Positions 11,936-24,452 of a stretch of 64,000 nucleotides of DNA are shown here, in pieces. Under the pieces are notes generated by a model. It made no database searches, was not told the origin of the DNA, and saw only the letters and a program-made list of their open reading frames with translations. Source of the stretch: Nicotiana tabacum. Lineage: Eukaryota > Streptophyta > Magnoliopsida > Solanales > Solanaceae. The first letter of the stretch is position 1. The number at the start of each line of letters is the position of its first letter. Both the position numbers and the translations under genes were made by a program. Location: positions 100,834,266-100,898,265 of the forward strand of contig NC_134102.1 of assembly GCF_000715075.1 (NCBI RefSeq), in the 5' to 3' direction.

Positions 11936-12829
11936 TGTCACTACCCAAAATCTTACATGTCGTGATTGCACCTATCTCAATACTAGGCAAGGCGATAACA
12001 TCAATAACCCACGATTTCCTTTAAGTTTGAAAACAAAATATTTGAATATGCTACAAAAATCTCACAAATACCGATACAAACACTCCCAAAACCCGGTGTC
12101 ACTAAGTACATGAGCATTTATACATTACAAGTCTGAAAAATACATGCTATGATAATCTGAGACCAAATACAATAAACAAAAGGATAGAGAAGGAGAGACA
12201 ACATCTGCGAAACATGATAGCTACCTCTGAATCTCCGAAAAATCAACTGTGTGAAAGAATCAACACCCACTATGTCTGTGATCACCTGGATCTGCACACG
12301 AAGTGTAGGGTGTAGTATGAGTACAACCAACCCAGCAAGTAACAATAATAAATAAAGAACTAAAAGTAGTGACGAGCTTCACAGCTAAGTCCAAAAACAG
12401 TAATTTCTAATATAAAAAGGTAGGCATGCTTTCAAGTTTAACTTTTAAAACTCCACAGTAATTTCATATCAAATTTGACTGAAACAGAAATATTGTCTTT
12501 CAGAGTTTTCCAAAACAATGATATATGACAGCTGAAATACAGCAATAATAGAATCAATGCATCCTCTCAGAGTAACAGTCACTCAGTCCTCCCATTCACT
12601 CCAACCTCACAGTCATTCTTTCCTCACAATCACTCATTCCTCTCAGTCACTCAGCACTAGGCACTCGGCACTCGGCACTCGGCACTCGCACTCAGTAGGT
12701 ACCTGCGTTCACTGTGCATGTGTATAGACTCCGGAGGGCCTCCTTCAGCCCAAGCACTATAATAAGCCAATCATGGCATATAATAATGAAACATGCTGTG
12801 GCGCGCAGCTCGATCCCATAAATATTGAT
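11936..12829 (-). repeat. 3' LTR remnant of element B (last ~0.9 kb)
   Basis: Aligns by eye with 24452-25350 of the 5' LTR of B, e.g. CATTACAAGTCTG, ATCAACTGTGTGAAAG and CTCGATCCCATAAATAT. Similarity stops at about 12829, where protease sequence begins. Contains the acceptor-like complement of TGTGCAG near 12295 and a CACTCGGCACTCGG minirepeat (12657-12690). Confidence 0.85.
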
Positions 12830-14166
12830 ACAGACGAATAAGTGGAACCAGGGTCAAATAATATAGAAGCCTCCCTGTGGGACACAAAAACAATACTTGT
12901 GATCACTACATCTGAAGCAACAACATCTGGCCTGGCAGGAAAAGCATAGAATCGGGCTTGACCGCCACCTGATCGACCTCCCCCTCTTGGGCGATCCCTA
13001 GCTGACTGACCCCCACCCTGAGCTGGCTAGGCGGGTGGCGAAGTAATTGGTGCTGAAGTCGTAGTCTGACTCTTCTACTGCACTGGACCTCCCGAGCGAT
13101 GAGGACACTGTCTCCACATATGCCCAAATTCCTCGCACTCAAAGCAGCTCCCCGGTACTAGTGGTGGTGCGGACTGAATCGAGCCCCGAGAACCAGAATA
13201 ATTGCTAGAAGAACACGGTGCAAATGAACCCTGAACTAAAGGGGCACGGGACAAGTTTGAGCTGGAAGGGCACCGAGAGATGGCTAACTCTGATGAGAAC
13301 TATATGAACCATGGCCGGATGATGCACCTCGGTGAACTGGACGACCCATCTGAGCTTGTCTGTAAGAACGACCCCTACCGCAGTAAAACTGACCCCCTGA
13401 AAGGACACCGCTGAAACCACTTGGTCCATGAGGCCTCTTGACCTCCCTCTCTACACGTTCCTGGCTACGAACCATCTTTATCTGCCGAGCAATGTCAACT
13501 ACCTCATCAAAAGTAGCACCAAATACCCTATCCCTAGTTTTATGTAATCGCAACTGATATGTGAGGCGATCAATGAAACCTCTTAATCCTCTCCCTATCA
13601 ATGGGAACCAACCAAACTTGTTGACGAGTCAACACAGAAAATTGCATCTCGTACTGCATCACAGACATGTCATCCTGAAGTAACTGCTCAAACTACCTGC
13701 GCAGTTCCTCTCTACTAGACTGCGGCACAAACTTCTCCAAAAAGAGAGCGGAGAACTCCTTCCATGTAAGTGGTACTGCACCAATCGGCCTACGCCTCAC
13801 ATAAGCCTCCCACCAACTGAAGGCAGCTCCAGAAAATTAAAAAGTATTGAACGAGACCCCACTAGTCTCCAGAATACCCACTGTCCAAAGCATCCGCTGG
13901 AACTTATCCAGAAAACCCTGAGCATCCTCCGACTCAGCATCGCTAAATGATGAAGGTTGTAGCCTTCCAAATCTCTCTAGTCTCCTCTACTCATCATCTG
14001 CCATAACGGGGACTACCGGGGCCTGAGCAGCTGCAACTGGTTGGACTAGTATTGCCCCCGGTATCTGAAGTCCCTGCACTGCCTGATCTGGAGTATGGGC
14101 AGCAGGGGTATGAGTACCTCCCCCGGCCTGAGAAGTGGCAGGTGCGGCCTGAGCCGAAACCACTTA
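12830..14166 (-). pseudogene. Element B gag C-terminal part and protease start
   Basis: On the minus strand 14166 to about 13600 matches the retrotransposon gag core (GAAFSWWEAYVRR-like, then RFVPQSSREELRR-like, several stops). The open piece 13601-13284 carries FIDRLTYQLRL and ATFDEVVDIARQIKMVRSQE, typical of this family, then a Gly/Ser/Arg-rich linker. The CCHC zinc knuckle CFECEEFGHMWRQC is at about 13150-13105. Past it, at about 12900-12830, the frame reads ITSIVFV...SILFDPGSTYSS, an aspartic protease active site with D-P-G-S kept. Then the sequence jumps into the 3' LTR. Broken by several stops and the deletion; the shadow frames over it are not genes. Confidence 0.85.
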
Positions 14167-14959
14167 TGTCACAACCCAAAATTCATTAAAGGTCGTCATG
14201 GCGTTGTACATCGCTGTTAGGCAAGCTAACAATAAATACTTAATTTGGTTCTCGTTTTAATAATTTGAAAGCATATTTTCCTTCCATTAAACAGTTAAAG
14301 ATGAAATTTACAGAGTAAATGATAATATTTTTAACAAATTTCAATACAAAATAACTCATAGTCACCACAAAACCTGGTGTCACAAGTGCATGAGCATCAA
14401 CTAGGAATGTAAAATAAAATACAGCATCTGTCTGGAATACAAATTTGGATAGGAGAAATATAAATACTCTGAAGGAGACTCTGCCGGCTGCGGGTCGTAA
14501 TGTGGAATTCAGCTCACGTAAGATCCCGCATGCATACACGCCTCTGCTCTCACAAGACCACTAGTCACATATGTACCTGCACAAAAAAGTGTAGCAAGTG
14601 TAGCATGAGTACGTAATCAACGTGTACCCACTAAGTATCTAGCCTAACCCCGGAGGAGTAGTGACAAGAGGTCGACATCGACACTCACTAGTGTTCCAAT
14701 AACATCAGGTACAGTAAAGAGATAAGTAAATATGAGGCAGAGTAAGTAAATGAGGTAAACAAGTGTAAATCACGTGGTACAAATCCCCCCACCCCTTTTA
14801 CGAGGAACTCAAGCTCTCCATTAGAAATTCCCTCCTTAACCGGAGTATATATATAAATATAATGGATCTCATCAAATAGATTGTCATAACTCAAATCGGG
14901 AAAACTCACAGATACACTGGCTTCTTGCCAAATATTACGCACAATTCCATGAGGATATG

Positions 14960-15180
14960 ATATAGGAAATGCCGAGGCGTACGGCCCAATCCAACATAAA
15001 TATTTAAACTGTACACTGCCGAGGGTCGAACGACACAAATCATAGATGCATCTATTAAACTGCTGAGGCAAACAACTCGCTCCCATGAGAGTGTGGTACA
15101 TAAATCCTGCTGAGGCGAACGGCCACATCCCATAAGAGTGAAATACATAATCCTGCTGAGGCGAATGGCCCCATCCTATT
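14960..15180 (-). repeat. CGGCAG-type minisatellite, element A 3' LTR
   Basis: Four or so units of GAGGCGAA(C/T)GGCC followed by CATCCCAT(A/T)AGA, the reverse form of the GGGATCGGGCCG / CGCCTCGGCAG unit. Confidence 0.7.
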
Positions 15181-15454
15181 AGAATAAGAAGCTTTGACGG
15201 GTCCTTGACCTCACTCACGAATAAACATGTGAGTTGTAATTTTTTAAACAAAAACCTTTCAATGAATATACCACGGAAATATGCCGTAAGAGGATTAAAA
15301 TTATTAAATGACTAATCATGAACTCGTGAAGTCTCTACAATAACAAGTCTAGTCTCAAGTAGTAATGTAAAATAGAGGAATTTAATAGGTGAGATACTGC
15401 TCAAATAGTACAGCTATAGCATTATGTGAACCTAAGCCTACCCGGACAATAACA

Positions 15455-15503
15455 TGAATGTAGTTACGTACGGGCTCTTGTCACCTCGTGCGTACGTAGC
15501 CCC
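15455..15503 (-). promoter_or_regulatory. Conserved LTR hairpin, element A 3' LTR
   Basis: Reverse form of the TGACG-cored hairpin: TAGTTACGTACGGG, then CTTGTCACCTCG, then TGCGTACGTAG. Confidence 0.55.
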
Positions 15504-16079
15504 TACAACAAGTAGCACACATCAATATACAACACCAAGGGGTAATTTTCCCCTCACAGAGTTAGACAGAAGACTTACTTTGCTCCGAAATTCCATAACC
15601 GGCTCCAAAGCCTCTCTAACACCTCAAACCGATGACTGTCGCCCCAAAACTAGTAAAATAAGATGCAACCCAATCAAAATATACTCTAATACTCATAATT
15701 AATCAATTTATAACAATTTCCAACTCCGCTCGAAAAATGGGTAAAGTAACCCTCGGGCCCACGTGCCCGGATTCCGAAACCTTTTGAAGATAACCATTAC
15801 CCAAAACCTCACGAACTCAAATATATACTTTATTTCCAATTCCATGCCTAAATTCGTGATCAAATTTCAAAAATACCAACTCTATGTTTTCTATCAATAA
15901 TCCCAAAATTTCTACCAATTTCTATGCTTGAATCCATATGAAAACCATGTATTTAACTCAAAATAGGTGGGGATAACTTACCTTGCCATTGATGATAAAA
16001 ACCTCCACTTGAACCTCTCCAAGAATCGCCCAAACCAAGAGAGAATGAAAGAAAATAGGCCAAATCCCGCTCTTAAAAG

Positions 16080-16400
16080 AGCACACTGCCCAGCAACCTC
16101 TCACAACTGCGATCAGTTGACCGCTTCTGCTGTCCCGCAGGTGCGGCTGAAATACCGCTTATGTGGTCCTCCTTCAGGCCCCTCAGCTCCACATCTGTGG
16201 CCCCATACGTGCTTCTGCGCCTTCGCTTCTGCGGTTCAATGTACGCAGGTGCGGTCCTGCTTCTACGAAACTCGACGGTATCTGCGGTCCCAGTCTTCCT
16301 CAGCCAGAACCGCTTCTGCGGCCCTCTTGGCTGCTTCTGCAACTCTGCATTTGCGGCCAAAAGCTTGCAGGTGCGGTTACACCAGAAGACAGATGCTTCA
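16080..16400 (-). repeat. U3 array, element A 3' LTR
   Basis: Words such as CGCAGGTGCGG, CGCTTCTGCG and TTCTGCGGTCC in tight series. The side toward 16080 abuts CTCTTTTAAGAGCGGG on the minus strand, which occupies the TATA position. Confidence 0.7.
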
Positions 16401-16912
16401 GCTTTCCTTCCAAGTTCAAACTCGATCTGTTAACTATCCGGAATCCACCCGAGGCTCTCGGGACCTCAACCAAATACACCAACACGTCCCAAAACACATT
16501 ACGAACTTAGTCGATGCCTCAAATCACGCCAAACAACATCAAAACTATGATCACCCTCCAATTGAAACTTAATGAAGTTTAGAACTTCAAACTCTTACAA
16601 TCGATACCGAAACCTATCAAATCACGTCCGATTGACCTCAAATTTTGCACATAATCACATTTGACATTATAAACCTACTCCAACTTCCAGAATCGGAATC
16701 CGACCTCGATATCAATAAGTCCACTCCCAGTCAAACTTCTCAAAAACCTTCAAATTTCCAACTTTTGCCAAATGACCCCGAAATGACCTACGAACCTCCA
16801 AATCTATATCCGGACGCGCTCCAAATACCAAAATTATCATATAGAGCTATTCCCAGACTCGGAATCCCAAACGGACATCGATAACATTAAAATACACTTC
16901 CACCCAAATTAC

Positions 16913-19900
16913 AACATCCGGAATTCTCCACCAGGCATCTTTCCAACATACGAACACCGTATCAATCACTACACACTGCACCAAATACGATTGTATACCC
17001 TTACTGAATTCTTACCATGCACCGCGTAACTCATTTGCCCAAAGAAATATTTCCAAAACACAACAGCTAAAATTTCCACTGACCGAAGCTCGTAGTGTAC
17101 CTCATGACCAATTAAGCCTTGCTTTAACCCTCGCAATACTGCCATGACAGAGAAGATGTGTAGAACTCATAACCACCTGCCGAATCACAATTTATGGAGT
17201 CTCCCCTCCCGACAAGAACCATTACCTCATTCTGGATTGAATAACAATATTTACTCTTTAATATGCTTCATATAAATTTGATCGCGCTGATCCCAGGTCC
17301 AATAATCTCGTCTCACCCAGTACAAGCTGCTCAGGCAATAAGCCACCTCGGACACTGCCAAAAGTCTCATATGATGCCACAATGTGCCAACAAGCTACAG
17401 ACCCGAATATGATAAATAAGGAAACGGACTCTGGAAAGAACTACTCAACCCACGCAACTAATTTAAACAACCGAAAAGATGTTATGAACCTTCCTCAGAA
17501 AATGAGAAGCAAAACACACAATAATAGATATTGGAAACTGTGCTCAACATCACACTGTTGCGGCGTGCAACCCGATCAATCCATGATACCGTTGCAGCGT
17601 GTAACCCTATCCAACCATGATACCGTTACAGCGTGCAACCTGATCCAACCATGATACCCGTGGAGGCATGCCACCTGATCCAAATAATATACCCGTGGCG
17701 GCGTGCCACCTGATCCACACATAATAATCTATAAGGAAGTACTTACCGAGCTAAAATGCTCATACCTGCGAAATACCATAATATCAACCACCAACATGCA
17801 AAGTGCATAATACGAATCATGGGGAGACAGATAGCGCCATACACTACGAAACTCAAGAACAACTAAGGTGCAATAAATGACCTATATCTCGAGAGCCTTC
17901 CTGCTCTCACAACACCATAGATTACACGGGGCTGTCAATATGAGTGCGAATAATCAAACCACCTCACAACCCACCTGGCATAATATAGATTACACGGAAT
18001 AGCTGGCGACAAAAATAACATCCAAGGCCCAAAGACCCTTCCGAAAACAACACTATGCTGAAATGAACACATCTGGCCTGATATAGAGCCCACATTCACA
18101 TTTAGATCCATTCATGGATCTCAAGCCAATTCTGATCATATCGCATTGGGCTAACAATCTTTCAAGGATCCACAACACCCCTTTTTCCCATGACACACAA
18201 GAACAACCATTAATCCGTAACAAACATCCACAGTTCGCAACCAAATGAATAGAGCGCCTTCCAGGCCTAAACTCCCACATTAGCGGCAGTACCATAATCT
18301 CCATACTTGGTTCCAATATTTAATCAATTAAGTGACCATAGGTCACACTTATGCCATCTTCCCGTGGGATACGCTCCCACGACCTTCCGCACCAGGTAAC
18401 AAGTCTGCACATCCATACCACCGGTCATACTAAGGCTGTAAAGCAAATCAGAAATTCGCAAATTAGAACACAAAGCCCCTTACACAGGACACCAATCTCA
18501 GGTGACGCTAAAGACAATACCATCTTACTCTAAACATCTGAATCCCTTCCTGGTCACCCAAGCTCGTAACATTCTTGTCTACACCGAACCGTAACCTTGA
18601 TCCTCAACTTCCAATTCCTATGTCGCTCACTGCACCTAACATGCCAATACGCGAAAATACAAGAATTCCATCATAACTCCTGAACCACTAAAAGAACAAT
18701 CACTGCAGCATATAGAAACCTTTCACTTAACTCATTTCAGGAGAACCATTGCAACACGTGACTGAATTCCCATTACCGCACGAAAATACAAACCTCAAGT
18801 AGTGGTCTAAACCACCATAGTTTTTCTGGGATCCATCTACATATAACAGGCCATAATACTCGAACGCCCCCAAATAAAATCAATTACGGCGGTCGTCAAG
18901 CCTCGCACGTACCTCCACAAATCACATGTATAACTCAACACGCTGAAGGAACTGATCATTGCCACCATCATGCCAGTTCAACCATTGCTAAACGATCCAA
19001 CTTCCCCTAATTTACTCCGGACTTGCCTTAGGAATAATAATAGCTCCATTTAAAACATAATGACCCCAAATTCGCACTCATCCTGAGTGACCTTATTTCA
19101 CGAGACCATGCTGTCTCAAAACACATGAACCATCACATACTTTCCTTGTGGGCATATTCGCATCTTCAACGGGTACACCCATTCTGATAATTCTTTCATG
19201 AATCCGAAGTTATTTTCTCCCGCTCCTCCGATGTTGCACCGCTGACTATAGATTACATAGAACACTCTAAGCCCCTTTTTCATAATCCACTACCAAAGCT
19301 CGATACTTAACCATACCACGGACTCGAAATCCGTAGGCACCGTACTTAAATTTTAAACCTACTAACACCATTGTTGAGAGTCATCCACTCTGACTTTCCC
19401 CGAATATAATTAAACTCCAAGGCCCTGCTAGAACATGAACACCCTCTCAAAGAAGATACCGACTAAATTCCTTACCTTATACATCACATCCACACAAAGC
19501 ATAGACTCTGAGTCTCCCCAAAACTTGAACATGAACCGATAAGGCCAAAGATAGCACATACTCCTCAAATCCTTTGCTCAAATTGCCACTAATATTTTTT
19601 TTCCTTAGTCGTAATAACCCACCAATACACCGATAACCAGAAACCGCACAAGTTGACAACTACGCAATCCCATCATAAACCGTGGGGCTCTCCCACTTAG
19701 CTTGAAGCTACAATTACATAATCCTGAGACCCGCCAAGGTTCCTTCTTCCCCGTTGACATCAGCTAAAAGTCCAACAACGCATTCCAAACTCGAAGTCAT
19801 GTTGCATCCAAATACAATCCATGGTCCTAGTCACTGCCCATCATCATTTCCAAATTGCTCTAAGCTTCCCTCAAGGCGTGTGGCTATCCTACCATAAAAC

Positions 19901-20890
19901 CCATATGTTACTCTGCCACTCTCCCACTTTGGCCAACCCTCTCCTTTAAGCAAATCCTCGACTTCTACTTTTCACACTTGACCTCCTAACAATTCAACCA
20001 CCGCAAGACACCTCCCAAATATCCTTCCTCGTCCTTCGCTGCCCAATTGTAGCTCCAACCCCGAATCCATCTCTATAACATCCGATCACATGAGTCGCCA
20101 CCAACTCTAAACCTCATAGAAGATTATCTTTCTCGAGCCATCAATACTAGAAGTACTAATTCGATTCCGAAATCACTACACTCTGTTATCTCTGACAACC
20201 GTATCTTAGGCACTATTTCACAACACCCTGCCCCGAAGACCAATTGAAGAAGGCCATAACATCCGCAAACCTTAACGTATTCAACAAGGATGATGACACC
20301 ACATCACAATTGAGAACTCTACTGCGCTCGAAAATACCAAGTCTCGTTATTCCATCAACCCAAATCTAAACATTCCTAGTCCGATTGTCTTTCCTCCGCC
20401 GAAAATAAAATGTTAAACTTCTGAATCATGCACTGAGAAAAACCTCATTTCAAGTCATTCACTGCCTCGACACATAAACAAGCACCCTACCATTACACCA
20501 ACAAGGTGCGATAACAATGCACAAATTGTCATAATAATCAATGCCAAATCTCAAAACCCTAGGAAATACTGATGTTGAGCTGAAACGGCAGGATAGCCTA
20601 CCGCAAGGCAACGATAATAGCCCAATCAAATACGCAGGCAGAAACATCCTGCACCACCTCTGTAGTACCATTCCAATTCCTCGATTCCCAATCTATAACA
20701 AGCGCTTCACGTCGCATAAGATTGAACAGGGTACAAGCCTCAAAAGAATCAATTCGCACAATGAGGAATCAAGAAGGGAAGTGCTCCTAACAGCCTTGTA
20801 GCCTCTCGAAGATAAGTACAGACGTCTCTGTACCAATCCGCAAGACTCTACTAGACTCGCTCATGACTCGTGAGACCTAAGTGAACCTAG
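16913..20890 (-). other. Non-coding interior of element A
   Basis: About 4 kb with no gag, PR, RT or IN motif in any frame. Stretches align by eye with the interior of element C: 16915-17050 with 35395-35250 (AATTCTCCAC, CGTATCAATCACTAC, CATGCACCGC), 17555-17725 with 34660-34760 (GCGTGCAACCCGATC repeats), 19480-19660 with 32915-32735. In the last pair one open frame is shared: both read TCAVSGYRCIGG, a GNL.KGF segment and LALS.H.QV. Whether that is leftover coding or conserved RNA sequence is unknown. Confidence 0.7.
17555..17725 (-). repeat. Interior minisatellite of element A (five units)
   Basis: Five units of roughly 32-34 bp, each with GC(G/A)(G/T)CGTGCAACC-like and CATGATACCGT-like halves. 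Element C has three units at the matching place (34663-34755). Confidence 0.75.
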
Positions 20891-20902
20891 TGCTCTGATA
20901 CT
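20800..20902 (-). promoter_or_regulatory. Primer binding site and leader of element A
   Basis: TGCTCTGATACTA at 20891-20903 is the reverse of TAGTATCAGAGCA, an initiator-Met PBS with one change from TGGTATCAGAGC, four bases from the LTR. The next ~90 bp (ACTTAGGTCTCACGAGTCATG, AGTCTAGTAGAGTCTTGC, AGACGTCTGTACTTATC on the minus strand) are shared with the leaders of B and C. Confidence 0.8.
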
Positions 20903-21709
20903 ATGTTGTCAAGACCCAAAATCCATTAATGGTCGTGATGGCGCCAAATACCGCTGTCAGGCAAGCCAACAATAAATACTTAATTTGGTTCTCGTTTTAA
21001 TATTCTGAAATTATATTTTCCTTCCATTAAGTAGTAAAAGATGGAATTTATAGAGTAAATGATAATAATTTTAACAATTTCAATACAGAACAACTCATAA
21101 ACACCCCAAAACCCGGTGTCACAAGTGCATGAGCATCAACTAGGAATGTAAAATAAAATACAGCATCTGTCCGGAATATAAATTTGGATAGGAGAAATAT
21201 AAATACTCTGAAGGAGACTCTGCCGGCTGCAGGTCGTAATGTGGAATGCAGGTCACGTAAGTCCCTGCATGCATACACGCCTCTGCTCTCACAAGGCCAC
21301 TAGTCACATATGTACCTACAAAAAAATGTGCAGCAAATGTAGCATGAGTATGTAATTAACGTGTACCCAGTAAGTATCTATCCTAACCCTAGAGGAGTAG
21401 TGACGAGGGGTCGACATCGACACTCACTAGTGGTCCAATACACCAGGTACAGTAAAGAGATAAGTAAATATGAGGCAGAGTAAGTAAATGAGGTAAACAA
21501 GTGTAAATCAAGTGGTGCAAACCCCCCTCCCCCCTTTTACGAGGAACTCAAGCTCTCCATTAGAAATTCCCTCCTTAAACCGGAGTATATATATAAATAT
21601 AGTGGATCTCATCAAATAGATTGTCATAACTCAAATCGGGAAAACTCACAGATACACTGGCTTCTTGCCAAATATTACGCACAATTCCGTGAGGATTGAT
21701 ATAGGAAAT

Positions 21710-21925
21710 GTCGAGGCGTACGACCTAATCCAACATAAATAGTTAAATTGTGCACTACCGAGGGTCGAACGACACGAACCGTGGATGCATCTATTAAACT
21801 GCCTAGGCGAATGGCCCGCTCCCATGAGAGTGTGGTACATAAATCATGTCGAGGAGAACGGCCCGATCCCATAAGAGTGAAATACATAATCCTACCGAGG
21901 CGAACGGCCCGATCCCATTAGAATA
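21710..21925 (-). repeat. CGGCAG-type minisatellite, element A 5' LTR
   Basis: Units of CGAGG(C/A)GAACGGCC then CGATCCCAT(A/T)AGA. Units here are better preserved than in the 3' LTR. Confidence 0.72.
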
Positions 21926-22839
21926 AGAAGTTTTGACGGGTCCTTGACCCCACTCATGAATAAACGTGTGAGTTGTAATCTCTTTAATAAAAACCTTTCA
22001 ATGAAACATATATACCACAGAAACATGCCGTGAGAGGAATAAAATTATTCGATGACTAATCATGAACTCGTGAAGTCTATACAATAGCAAGTCTAGTCTC
22101 AAGTAGTAATGTAAAACAGAGGAATTTAATAGGTGAGAGACTGCTCAAATAGTACAGATATAGCATGATGTGAACCTAAGCCTACCCGGACAATAACATG
22201 AATGTAGCTACGTGCGGGCTCTTGTCACCTCGCTCGTACGTATCCCCCACAACAAGTAGCACACATCAATATACAACACCTAGGGGTAATTTTCCCCTCA
22301 CAGAATTAGACAGGAGACTTACTTCGCTCTGAAATTCCATAACCGACTCCAAAGCCTCTCTAACACCTCAAAATGATGCTCGTCTCTCCAAAACTAGTCA
22401 AATAAGATGCAACCCAATCAAATATACTCTAATATTCATAATTAATCAATTTATAACAATTTCCAACTCCGCTCGAAAAATTGATAAAGCAACCCTCGGG
22501 CCCACGTGCCCGGATTCCGAAAACCTTTGAAGATAACCATTACCCATAACCTCACGAACTCAAATATATACTTTATTTCCAATTCCATGGCCAAATTCGT
22601 GGTCAAAATTCAAAAATACCAATTCAAGGTTTTCTATCAAAAATCCAACAATTTCTACCAATTTCTATGCTTGAATCCATATGAAAACCATTTATTTAAC
22701 TCAAAATAGGTGGGGATAACTTACCTTGCCATTGATGATTAAAACCTCCACTTGAACCTCTCCAAGAATCGCCCAAACCAAGAGAGAATGAAAGAAAATA
22801 GGCCAAATCCCGCTCTTAAAAGAGTACACTGCCCAGCGA

Positions 22840-23115
22840 CCTCTCGCACCTGCAGTCACTTGACCGTTTCTGCGGTCCCGCAGGTGCGGCCGAAATACCA
22901 ATTTTGCGGTCCTCCTTCAGGCTCCTCAACTCCTCATATGCAGCCCCATACGTGCTTTCGTGCCTTTGCCACCGCGGCTCTATGTGCGCAAGTACGATCC
23001 CGTTTCTGTGAAACTCGACCGCATCTGCGGTCCCAGCCAGAACTTCTTCTGCGACACTCTTGGCCGCTTTTGCGGCAACACACCTATGGCCACAACCTCA
23101 CATGTGCGGTTACAC
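22840..23115 (-). repeat. U3 array, element A 5' LTR
   Basis: CGCAGGTGCGGCC, TTTCTGCGGTCC, GCATCTGCGGTCCC and similar words; same slot as the other arrays, diverged from the 3' LTR copy at 16080-16400. Confidence 0.7.
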
Positions 23116-23989
23116 TAGAAGACAGATGCTTCAGCTTTCATTCCAAGTCCAAACTCGATCCGTTAACCGTCTGGAATCCACCCGAGGCCCTTGGGACCTC
23201 AACCAAATATACCAACACGTCACAAAACACATTACGAACTTAGTTGAGGCCTAAAATCATGCCAAATAACATCGAAACTATGAATCACCCTCCAATTCAA
23301 ACTTAATGAACTTTAAAACTTCAAACTCCTACAATCGATGCCGAAACCTATCAAATCACGTTCGATTGACCTCAAATTTTGTACATAAGTAACATTTGAT
23401 ATTACGGACCTACTCCAACTTCTGGAATCGGAATCCGACCCCGATATCAAAAAGTCCACTCCCAGTCAAACTTCTCAAAAACCTTCAAATTTCCAACAAT
23501 CGCCAAATGATCTCGAAATGACCTACGGACCTCTAAATCCACATCCGGACGCGCTCCCAATACCAGAATCACCATACGAGTCTATTCCCAGACTCTAAAT
23601 ATCAAACGGACATCGATAACATTAAAATACACTTCAACCCAAATTATGAAATCCTTCCAAAATACCAACTTTCCACAACATGTGCCGAAATGCTCCCGGG
23701 TCATCCAAAGCCCGATCCGGAGATACGCCCAAGTCTAAAATCGTCATACGAACCTGTTGGAACTTTCAAATACCGATTCCAAGGTTGTTTACTCAAAAAT
23801 CACACTTTTAGTCAATTCCTCCAACTTAAAGCTTCCAAAATTAGAATTGTCATTCCAAATAAACTCTGAATTTCTCGAAATTAAATTCCGACCATGCATA
23901 CAAGTCATAATACATAAAGTGAAGTTACTCAGGGCCTTAAACTGCTGAACGACATGCTAAAGCTCAAAACGACTGGTCGGGTCGTTACA

Positions 23990-24252
23990 ACCTGAGCAAG
24001 ACCACTGCAAACTGTCAATATCTGGGCCAAAGCCTCCTGAAGGCCTGGAATCAGAATAGGTGCAATTGGTGCCTGAACTAGTCCTGCCGGCTCAACTATA
24101 GCTAGAATCTGCTCCTGAGCTGGAGCAACTGGTGGTGCCACGGGTGCTGCTCCAACTGTTGTACAAGCTACACCTCGGCCTCAGCCTCTCGCGGGCCTAA
24201 CTGGTGGCACTGGTGGCTGACCGTCCGATCCAGTAGTACATGTTCTCACCAT
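23990..24252 (-). pseudogene. Element B gag N-terminal part
   Basis: Reading starts at an ATG at 24252 (MVRT...), just inside the leader, as usual for this gag family. It continues as a Pro/Ala-rich segment with one stop near 24185, then PAQEQILAIVEPAGLVQAP and up to ILTVCSGLAQ at 23990, where element A begins. The frame resumes at 14166. The N-terminal low-complexity region is typical; no domain is complete. Confidence 0.75.
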
Positions 24253-24354
24253 CTGTGAGAGAATAGGATAATAGAAATTTAGTTCCCGGAATCAACAAAT
24301 TCTCATGACAGAATATAAGGTGGTGAAATTTTCCTAAGGGTTCGGAAGCCTATC

Positions 24355-24452
24355 GAATATAAGTACAGACGTCTCCGTACCGATCCGCAAGACTCTACTA
24401 AACCTCCTCATGACTCGTGAGACCTATGTAACCTAGGATATGATACCAACTT
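24355..24452 (-). promoter_or_regulatory. Primer binding site and leader of element B
   Basis: Directly inside the 5' LTR the minus strand reads TTGGTATCATATCC, a decayed TGGTATCAGAGC, followed by GGTCTCACGAGTCATGAGG and GTAGAGTCTTGCGGATCGG. Nearly the same leader follows the primer sites of A and C. Confidence 0.75.

Larger units (their letters stand above)
14167..16912 (-). repeat. 3' LTR of element A, lacking its first ~340 bp
   Basis: Nearly colinear with 20907-23640 (for instance CAGCATCTGTC, GGAGAAATATAAATACTCTG, GAGGTAAACAAGTGTAAATCA). Similarity ends at about 16912 (CATTAAAATACACTTC, then CACCCAAATTAC), and the next bases match the interior of element C near 35395 instead. The LTR start, the PPT and about 190 bp of interior are therefore deleted. 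The U3 array is at 16080-16400 and the CGGCAG repeats at 14960-15180. Confidence 0.82.
14167..23989 (-). mobile_element. Element A: large non-coding LTR retrotransposon inside gag of B
   Basis: 9.8 kb from TGTCACAACCC (14167) to GGGTCGTTACA (23989), minus orientation. The flanking pentamers are ACTTA (14162-14166) and ACCTG (23990-23994): three of five match and both differences are transitions, fitting an aged target duplication. Reading gag of B across the insertion, with one pentamer removed, keeps the frame. 5' LTR 23989-20907, primer site 20902-20891, non-coding interior about 20890-16913, truncated 3' LTR 16912-14167. No gag or pol motif is visible on either strand. The interior aligns with that of element C. 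It fits the LARD class (large retrotransposon derivative). Confidence 0.85.
20907..23989 (-). repeat. 5' LTR of element A (about 3.08 kb)
   Basis: From TGTAACGACCCGACCAGTCG (minus strand, at 23989) to ...TTGACA (20907). Complete copy. U3 array 22840-23115, TTTTAAGAG in the TATA slot, donors at about 22719 (AAGGTAAGT) and 22322-22321 (GAAGTAAGT), hairpin 22204-22244, CGGCAG minisatellite 21710-21925, acceptor region near 21317. Confidence 0.85.

Noticed and set aside
14688..15251. 187-codon minus-strand frame
   Set aside because: Lies in the LTR of A across its minisatellite; the equivalent region of the 5' LTR is not open throughout.
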